Positions 44,416-50,317 of a DNA stretch of 50,317 bases are shown here, piece after piece. The notes below the pieces were generated by a model, which did not search any database, was not told the DNA's origin, and was given only the letters and a program-made list of their open reading frames with translations. Position 1 is the stretch's first letter; every line of letters begins with the position of its first letter. The stretch is from assembly GCA_023457495.1 (NCBI GenBank), contig JAEWLQ010000131.1, positions 1-50,317 of the forward strand. The letters are read 5' to 3'. Origin of the DNA: Pseudomonadota bacterium (GTDB taxonomy: Bacteria; Pseudomonadota; Gammaproteobacteria; Steroidobacterales; Steroidobacteraceae). Both the position numbers and the translations under genes were made by a program.

Positions 44416-46506
44416 TCACTTCTTGAAGACGTACAGCGTCGGTGCTTCCTTTACGCCGAATCCCGGCCCGAGATGCGTCCAGAGAAAATCGCCGATCGTC
44501 GTGAGCATGACCTTCGAGACTTCCTTGTCGAATCCGCCGTGCCCCTCGTCCTCGAGGCGCAGCAGCACGGTCTTGCGACCGGACTTGTCGAGCAGCTTCT
44601 TGAAATCCTCGGACTGCGAATAAGGCACGCTTTCGTCCTCGTCGCCGTGGATCAGCAGGATCGGAATGCGGATCGCATCGATGTGATAGGCGGGCGAGAC
44701 CTCGCGAATGGAGGCCTGGTCCTTGTCCGGATCGCCGAGCGCGCGCACCCAGTGGGCCAACACATCCGAATCGGCGCCGAATTTCTTCTTCTTCCAGCGG
44801 ACGAATTCCTCGAGGTCGGCAACGCCGGCGAGCGACACGGCGCACTTGTACGCGGAGGGCGTCAGGGTCGCGCCGGCGAGCGCGGCGTATCCGCCATAGG
44901 ACGCGCCGACGATGCAGACGCGCTCCGGATCGACGATGCCCTGATCGACGAGCGCCTTTACGCCGTCGCCGAGATCATCCTGCATCTTGCGGCCCCACTG
45001 CCGGTGACCGCTGAATTCGAACGCTTCGCCGAAGCCGCCGGAGCCGCGGAAGTTGGGCTGGAACACCGCATAACCGCGGGCCGCGAAGTACTGCACCCAG
45101 GGATCGAACTCCAGCCGGTCGCGCACCTGCGGGCCGCCGTGCGGCATCAGCACGAGCGGCAGCTTCTTCGCGTCCTTCCCGCCGGGTGGATAGGTCAGGT
45201 AACCGCTCAGATCGAGCCCGTCGCGGGCCTTGTAGTTGATGGTCGCGGCGTGCGCGAGCTGCTTGTTGCGCAGCGCGCCCTGCCGCAGCCCGAGCATCTC
45301 GACCTTCTTCTGGTCGACCAGGTAGTAGTAGAACGAGGGCGCATCGACGGGCCCATCCACCGAGAGCAGGATGATCTTGCCGTCATCGGACGCATCCACG
45401 ATGTACACATTGGCCGACTGGTCGAAGAACTTGCGCAGGCCGCGCATGTAGGCGGTCATCTTCGCGTCGGTGAAGTCGCAGACGCGCACGTGCTCGTCGT
45501 AGCAGTGGAACAGGATACGTTTGCCGTCGCTCGACGCGCGGGCGTACTGGATGTCGAAGCGCGGGTTCTCGATGAGAACATCGCCGAACGACTCGTTCGC
45601 CAGGTCGTATAGATAGACACCCATACGGTCCTTGCCCGGCGGCCGCGCGAGGACGTAGAACTTCGAGGGGTCGTCCGACGGGCCGACCTCGATGAAGTCC
45701 GGCAGCTCTTCCATGTCCCGCCGCCGTACGCTGTGGTACTTCTTCCACTTGCCATCCTCGAGCCTTCGGTAATAACGCAAGGTTCCGGCGGAATATTCCA
45801 CGCGGCCGATCGCCGTGCCGTCGACGTCGAGCCACCAGTCGACGATGCTCTCCTTCTGCGGCTCGACGACCTTGCCGCGACCCGTGTCGACGTCGACCTT
45901 GAAGAGGCTGCGTCCCTCCCATCCGCCGATCCGCAGGAGGATGTGCTTGGGATCCTTCACCAGCATCGAAGCGATGTCGCTGGTGTCGAAGGCCCCGACC
46001 AGCGCTTCGACGCGCTGCTCGCCGAACATCGGAATCGCATTCTTTCCGTCGCGATCGACTGCGAACAGGCGGTTGCCGAGCTTCAGGAGGTTGCTCCGGG
46101 AGAGGCGCGAGTAGTCGAGCCCTTCATTGGAATCGCTGCGCAGCTGGAACAGCAGGCGGTTTTCGGTTTTCCAGAGCACGAAGCCCATGCGCACGTCGAT
46201 CTGGTCGCCGAAGGCATCCTTGTTGATGCGCGTGATGATCTTCTTCTCGCCGGTGGCCATGTCGATCGACATGATCACGTCCTCGCTGTCGCGGCGTACG
46301 ACGGCCGCGAGCGTCTTGCCGGACGGCGAGATGTCGACGTCGACGATGTTGTGCTGTGAATACAGGTCTTCGATCGTCAGTGACGGCAGCGGCGCCGCCG
46401 CCGGCGTGGCTTGCGCCAGCGCGGGTGGGGCAGCCACCGCGACGAGTCCGCACAGGGCCAACAGCATCGACGTCGCGCGCACGCGCGTCCCGGGTAGTTC
46501 GAACAT
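44416..46506 (-). CDS. Exported S9 prolyl-oligopeptidase-family peptidase (copy 1)
   Basis: 696 aa; ATG 46506 has GGGAGGGAG 6 nt upstream. A signal peptide (MLLALCGLVAVAAPPALAQ) is followed by a beta-propeller (about 45-420) and the alpha/beta-hydrolase catalytic domain (about 430-690). The nucleophile is Ser536 in GASYGGYAALAG, the Asp is in HGDEDESVPYSQS, the His in EGHGGFDKEV. It resembles acylaminoacyl- or dipeptidyl-type peptidases that cleave short peptides in the periplasm. It is a close tandem paralogue of the next gene and only 25 nt from it. Confidence 0.92.
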   Translation of the reverse strand: MFELPGTRVRATSMLLALCGLVAVAAPPALAQATPAAAPLPSLTIEDLYSQHNIVDVDISPSGKTLAAVVRRDSEDVIMSIDMATGEKKIITRINKDAFGDQIDVRMGFVLWKTENRLLFQLRSDSNEGLDYSRLSRSNLLKLGNRLFAVDRDGKNAIPMFGEQRVEALVGAFDTSDIASMLVKDPKHILLRIGGWEGRSLFKVDVDTGRGKVVEPQKESIVDWWLDVDGTAIGRVEYSAGTLRYYRRLEDGKWKKYHSVRRRDMEELPDFIEVGPSDDPSKFYVLARPPGKDRMGVYLYDLANESFGDVLIENPRFDIQYARASSDGKRILFHCYDEHVRVCDFTDAKMTAYMRGLRKFFDQSANVYIVDASDDGKIILLSVDGPVDAPSFYYYLVDQKKVEMLGLRQGALRNKQLAHAATINYKARDGLDLSGYLTYPPGGKDAKKLPLVLMPHGGPQVRDRLEFDPWVQYFAARGYAVFQPNFRGSGGFGEAFEFSGHRQWGRKMQDDLGDGVKALVDQGIVDPERVCIVGASYGGYAALAGATLTPSAYKCAVSLAGVADLEEFVRWKKKKFGADSDVLAHWVRALGDPDKDQASIREVSPAYHIDAIRIPILLIHGDEDESVPYSQSEDFKKLLDKSGRKTVLLRLEDEGHGGFDKEVSKVMLTTIGDFLWTHLGPGFGVKEAPTLYVFKK

Positions 46507-46531
46507 GTGGACTCCCTCCCTATCTATCCGT

Positions 46532-48586
46532 CTATCGCGGCTTGTTGAGAGCCACCGGCGGCGTCGTCATGCCGTATCCGGGGCCCAGATGTGTCCAGAG
46601 GAACGCGGCGATGTTCGACAACGCGTACATCTCGTTTTCCTTCGTCCAGCCCCCGTGCCCTTCGTGTTCCAGCTCGATGATCGGGGTCTTGCGTCCGGAT
46701 TGATCGAGCAGTCGCTTCATCATCCGCGACTGCGAGATCGGCACGATCAGGTCGTCCGTGCCGTGAACGAGCAGCAGCGGCGCCTTGATCCGGCCGATCT
46801 GGTCGCGCGGCGAGATTTCGCGCAGCCTCTGCGCGTCGGTCTCCGGGTTGCCGATGGCCTTGAGCCAGTACAGGTAGCCCATCGAGTCGCTGCCCCAGTT
46901 GGTCTTGCGCCAGTTGATGAACTCGTCGAGATCGGCGAGGCCGGCGATCGAAACCGCGCACTTGTAAAGATCGGGAGTGAGCGTCGCACCCGCGAGCGCG
47001 GCATATCCACCGTAGGACGCGCCGACGATGCAGACGCGCTGCGGATCCGCGACACCCTGGTCGATGAGCAGCTTCACGGAGTCGCTGATGTCGTCCTGCA
47101 TCTTGCGACCCCATTCGCCATAGCCGCTTTCCGCGAAGGCCTTGCCGAAGCCGTCGCTGCCGCGGTAGTTGGGCTGGAACACCGCGTAGCCGAGGGCCGC
47201 GAAGTACTGCGCCCAGCGGTCGAAACTGAGGCTGTCACGCACTTCCGGCCCGCCATGCGGGTAGATCACGAGCGGCAGGCGCACGTCCTTCGGAGCCTTC
47301 GCGGGTAGCGTGAGATAGCCCGTCAGTGGTTTGCCGTCGCGGGCGTCGTAACGCACCAGCGACGCGCGTGGCAGCTCGACCTGCGTCATCACCTGCTGGA
47401 CCGCTCCAACCGTCTCGATGCGTCTCGATTCGGTGAGGTAGTAGTAGTAAGCCGGTGGATCCCGCGGGCTCTCGACGAACAACACGAGGCTCTTGCCGTC
47501 CTCCGAGGTGTCGTGGAGGCCGACGTTCGCGGAATCCTCGAACATCTTGCGCAAGCCCTTCATGTGCGCATTGAGCTTGGGATCGGTGAACTCGCATACC
47601 TCGACGTGCGCGACGTAGCAGTAGCTGATCACGCGTTTGCCGTCGCGCGAGATGCGCGCGGACGCCAGGTCGAACTCGGGATGCTCGATCAGCGGCTCTC
47701 CGAAGCTTTCCTTCTCGAGGTCATATAGATAGAGCCCGGCGCGGTCGTGCGTGGAACGGGCGATCACGTAGTACTTGCCCGGCTGGTCCGAGGCGCCGAC
47801 GAAGTCATAGTCCCACCGTTCCATCGTCTCTCGGACGGGCATCTTGAGGAACTTGACCCAGTTGCTGCCTTCTCGGCGGGAGAACACGATGGTTCCCATG
47901 GACATGGTCATGCGCACGACCGGATTGCCGGCGACATCGAGATACCAGCCGATGACATTCTCGCCGGATCTTTCCAACTGCTCGCCGCGGCCATTCTCGA
48001 GGTTGACCTTGTAGAGGCTGCGGCCATTGAAGCCGCCGATCTCCAGGAGGATGTGCTTCGGATCGTTCGGCAGCAGGCTCGCGATGTCGCCCAGGTCGAG
48101 CGCGCCATTCAGTGCCGCATTGCGATTGTCCGCCAGCAACGGTGTGACGTTGCCGCCGTCACGGTCGATGGCGACGAGCCGGTCGCCGAGCTTGGCGTAG
48201 TCGCCCGGGTTCAGGGTGCGGACCCCATCGCCCCCCTTCACCCTCATCCGGAAGATGAGCCGATCGTCGGACTTCCAGTAGGCAGCCGCCATCCTCACGG
48301 AGAGCAGCTTGCCGAACGAGTTCTCGCTCGTCGAACGGATGACCTTGTGTTCGCGGGTAGTCAGGTCCATGACCATGAGCATGTCGTTCAGCTCGCGGCG
48401 CACGATCACAGCCAGGTGGCGTCCCGACGGCGAGATGGCGGCATTGACGACGTTACGCTCGGAATAAAGATCCTCGAGCACCATCGGGCGCAACTTGCTC
48501 GAGGTCTTCACCGCATCCGCGGGCGGCGTGGTTTGAGCGAGCGCGCACGAGCACGCCAGCAACAGCGACATGATTCTTCTGATCAT
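46532..48586 (-). CDS. Exported S9 prolyl-oligopeptidase-family peptidase (copy 2)
   Basis: 684 aa from ATG 48586, where GGGAGGG sits upstream and a signal peptide begins (MIRRIMSLLLACSCALAQ); a longer start at 48613 is less likely. Same layout as copy 1: propeller, then catalytic domain with Ser524 in GASYGGYAALAG, Asp in HGTDDLIVPISQS, His in EGHGGWTKEN. The two align along their length (LEDLYSERNVVNAAISPSG against IEDLYSQHNIVDVDISPSG), marking a tandem duplication. Sequence divergence in the propeller suggests different peptide preferences. Confidence 0.92.
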   Translation of the reverse strand: MIRRIMSLLLACSCALAQTTPPADAVKTSSKLRPMVLEDLYSERNVVNAAISPSGRHLAVIVRRELNDMLMVMDLTTREHKVIRSTSENSFGKLLSVRMAAAYWKSDDRLIFRMRVKGGDGVRTLNPGDYAKLGDRLVAIDRDGGNVTPLLADNRNAALNGALDLGDIASLLPNDPKHILLEIGGFNGRSLYKVNLENGRGEQLERSGENVIGWYLDVAGNPVVRMTMSMGTIVFSRREGSNWVKFLKMPVRETMERWDYDFVGASDQPGKYYVIARSTHDRAGLYLYDLEKESFGEPLIEHPEFDLASARISRDGKRVISYCYVAHVEVCEFTDPKLNAHMKGLRKMFEDSANVGLHDTSEDGKSLVLFVESPRDPPAYYYYLTESRRIETVGAVQQVMTQVELPRASLVRYDARDGKPLTGYLTLPAKAPKDVRLPLVIYPHGGPEVRDSLSFDRWAQYFAALGYAVFQPNYRGSDGFGKAFAESGYGEWGRKMQDDISDSVKLLIDQGVADPQRVCIVGASYGGYAALAGATLTPDLYKCAVSIAGLADLDEFINWRKTNWGSDSMGYLYWLKAIGNPETDAQRLREISPRDQIGRIKAPLLLVHGTDDLIVPISQSRMMKRLLDQSGRKTPIIELEHEGHGGWTKENEMYALSNIAAFLWTHLGPGYGMTTPPVALNKPR

Positions 48587-48622
48587 TTGGGGGTGCCCTC
48601 CCGAAGCACTCACCCCGCGATC

Positions 48623-49381
48623 TTATGTGCCTCGGGTTGCGCCGGCTACCGGTAGATCGAGGCCGATGCGCGCAAGTTCGAAACCGCGACGGAAATCACG
48701 GACGTGCTTGGCCATCCAGTCCCCGGCCTGCGCGCTGTCGCGAGCCTCGATGGCGGCCGCGATCCGCTTCTGCGCGGTGGCGATGCGCGCCCCCGCCTGG
48801 GGGACCTTGTCCATCATCGCGCCCAGTGCCGGCACGAGCAGTTCGAGCAGGGGTTCGTGCGCGAGCATGAAGACGCCGTTGTGCGTCGCCTCACCGATCG
48901 CGCGGAAGAAATCCGCGGTCTGGGTGACGCTGACCTCGGTGGCGGCGATCTCCTCCAGGCGGGCGACATCCCGGGCGGTGCGTTCACGCGCGGCGGCCAT
49001 CGCGATCGGTGGTTCGAGCGCGGTGAGGGCTTCCCAGATGTCGTGGTAGCTCACGTCGTGCAGCGACAGGGCGCGCGAGACGTTCGCGGCGATGGCGTCG
49101 CGCGTCGGCCGCGTGACCATCATGAGCTTCGAACCGCGCTCGCGCTTGAGGACGCCGTTGGTCTCGAGCTCGCGCAAGGCCTCGCGCACGGTGCCGCGAT
49201 GCACGCCGAACTGGCGTGCCAGCTCGATCTCCGGGGGCAGGCGCTCGCCCGCGTTGATGGTGCGCGCGGTGATGCGTTCGAGCAGGGCGGCCGCCACCTT
49301 GCGGTAGGCAGGCTCGACGCGGATGGGTTCGAACTCGGCGGCGCCGTTGCGTTTCGTCTCGTTCTTGATGGGTCGCGCCAT
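48623..49381 (-). CDS. FadR-subfamily GntR regulator
   Basis: 252 aa. Winged helix at about 25-95 (AGERLPPEIELARQFGVHRG, TVREALRELETNGVLKRERG), then a helical FCD ligand domain (IWEALTALEPPIAMAAAR, FFRAIGEATHNGVFMLAHEP). FCD regulators usually sense organic acids or acyl-CoA metabolites. It starts 3 nt after the acyl-CoA dehydrogenase gene on the same strand, so it probably regulates leucine or branched-chain acyl-CoA breakdown. The ligand is not known. Confidence 0.9.
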   Translation of the reverse strand: MARPIKNETKRNGAAEFEPIRVEPAYRKVAAALLERITARTINAGERLPPEIELARQFGVHRGTVREALRELETNGVLKRERGSKLMMVTRPTRDAIAANVSRALSLHDVSYHDIWEALTALEPPIAMAAARERTARDVARLEEIAATEVSVTQTADFFRAIGEATHNGVFMLAHEPLLELLVPALGAMMDKVPQAGARIATAQKRIAAAIEARDSAQAGDWMAKHVRDFRRGFELARIGLDLPVAGATRGT

Positions 49382-49384
49382 GTC

Positions 49385-50317
49385 TCAGGCAGTCAGCTCG
49401 TAAATCTCGCGGCCGATGAGCATACGACGGATCTCCTGCGTGCCGGCGCCGATTTCATAGAGCTTGGCGTCGCGCAGCAGGCGACCCGCGGCATAGTCGT
49501 TGATGTAGCCGTTGCCGCCCAGCGCCTGGATCGCCTCGAGGCACATCTGCGTCGCGCGGTCCGCGCCGAACAGGATGACGGCAGCCGCGTCCTGGCGCGA
49601 GCAACGCCCGACATCGCAGGCGCGGCCGATCGCGTAGGCATAGGCGCGCGCGGCATTCAGCGAGGCGTACATATCGGCTAGTTTGGCCTGCATGAGCTGG
49701 AACGTGCCGACCGGTTGGCCGAACTGCTTGCGTTCGTGGACGTAGGGCAGGACCAGGTCGAGCGCCGCGGCCATGAGGCCCAGCGGACCGCCTGCCAGAA
49801 CGGCCCTTTCGTAATCCAGCCCCTTCATGAGCACGCGCACGCCCTGGTTGAGTCCGCCGAGCAGGTTTTCCTCGGGTACGAAGCAGTCTTCGAACACGAG
49901 CTCGGAAGTGGACGAACCGCGCATGCCGAGCTTGTCCAGCTTCTGCGCGGTGGAGAATCCGGCGAAGCCTTTCTCCACGATGAATGCGCTGATGCCGCGC
50001 GGTCCGGCCTCCGCATCGGTCTTCGCGTACACCACCGCGACGTCCGCGTCGGGGCCGTTCGTGATCCACATCTTGCGGCCGGTGAGGGCATAGCCGCCGG
50101 GGCGCTTGGCCGCGCGCAGCTGCATGCCGACGACGTCGGACCCGGCGCCGGGCTCGCTCATCGCGAGCGCGCCGACGTGTTCGCCGGAGACCAGCTTCGG
50201 TAGATGGCGATCGCGCTGCTCGTCGGTGGCGTTGAGCACGATCTGGTTCATGCAGAGGTTCGAATGCGCGCCGTAGGACAGGCCCACGGATCCCGAGGCG
50301 CGCGAGATCTCCTCCAT
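49385..50317 (-). CDS. ivd: Isovaleryl-CoA dehydrogenase, N-terminus cut by window edge
   Basis: 310 aa are visible; about 75-80 N-terminal residues lie outside the window. Acyl-CoA dehydrogenase fold: MSEPGAGSDVVGMQLRA, KMWITNGPDADVAVVYAKT, QALGGNGYINDYAAGRLLRD and GAGTQEIRRMLIGREI. The catalytic Glu is in GLDYERAVLAGGP, the position used by isovaleryl-CoA dehydrogenases rather than that of medium-chain enzymes. It oxidises isovaleryl-CoA to 3-methylcrotonyl-CoA in leucine breakdown, passing electrons to ETF. Other liu genes would be expected beyond the window edge. Confidence 0.88.
   Translation of the reverse strand: MEEISRASGSVGLSYGAHSNLCMNQIVLNATDEQRDRHLPKLVSGEHVGALAMSEPGAGSDVVGMQLRAAKRPGGYALTGRKMWITNGPDADVAVVYAKTDAEAGPRGISAFIVEKGFAGFSTAQKLDKLGMRGSSTSELVFEDCFVPEENLLGGLNQGVRVLMKGLDYERAVLAGGPLGLMAAALDLVLPYVHERKQFGQPVGTFQLMQAKLADMYASLNAARAYAYAIGRACDVGRCSRQDAAAVILFGADRATQMCLEAIQALGGNGYINDYAAGRLLRDAKLYEIGAGTQEIRRMLIGREIYELTA

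Overview
This is a GC-rich, densely packed chromosomal window of about 50 kb. It contains no rRNA, tRNA, CRISPR array, transposase or prophage gene that I can see. Gene content points to a gammaproteobacterium, probably of the Xanthomonadales/Steroidobacterales type. The evidence is a near-identical homologue of E. coli YbiI, soluble transhydrogenase SthA, a glk-zwf-edd Entner-Doudoroff operon, a class III ADH/Gfa/FghA formaldehyde operon, and a tryptophan-halogenase-family flavoprotein inside a sugar locus. The exact lineage is inference.

Layout. (1) 41-5115, minus: a four-gene envelope module of PspA/IM30 (ESCRT-III superfamily), a classical AAA+ ATPase with a Vps4-like pore loop, a membrane-anchored coiled-coil protein, and a solute-binding protein fused to an OmpA peptidoglycan-binding domain. 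I consider this the most interesting system here. (2) 5214-9817: a methyltransferase, a small membrane protein, an exported M20 peptidase and a TPR-sulfotransferase. (3) 9871-14782: a TonB-dependent receptor and a PQQ dehydrogenase with an internal haem c site. (4) 14794-17132, minus: sthA and an HDOD protein, overlapping. (5) 17246-20198, minus: an ECF42-type sigma factor followed by a DGPF/YCII protein, a VOC protein and an alpha/beta hydrolase. A promoter matching the reported ECF42 consensus precedes the YCII gene. (6) 20267-23598: fhs, a gene-poor stretch, a GDSL hydrolase and ybiI. (7) 23735-36893: a sugar-use region with a GH3 lipoprotein, a halogenase-like flavoprotein, a ROK kinase, an MFS sugar permease and an AGE epimerase. 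A LacI repressor follows, divergent from glk-zwf-edd, with two matching operators between them. Oligoglucosides would be hydrolysed at the envelope, imported, phosphorylated and fed into the Entner-Doudoroff pathway; pgl and eda are not in the window. (8) 37014-39585: frmA, gfa and fghA, the complete glutathione-dependent formaldehyde route. (9) 39586-42635, minus: an APC permease, a Rieske oxygenase and a TPR protein. (10) 42813-48586, minus: a Tat-exported Gfo/Idh/MocA protein and two tandem S9 peptidases. (11) 48623-50317, minus: a FadR-type regulator and an isovaleryl-CoA dehydrogenase cut by the window edge.

Five copies of a REP-like palindromic repeat (core TTTCCTAGCAAA between GGGGACA/TCCCC arms) lie between genes. 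Three begin exactly at the TAA stop codon of a neighbouring gene, and a fourth supplies the last codons and stop of the methyltransferase. Two of the convergent gene pairs (14.8 kb and 39.6 kb) meet at perfect palindromes. Start codons were chosen by Shine-Dalgarno position, signal peptides and stop-start overlaps, so several genes are shorter than their longest reading frame.
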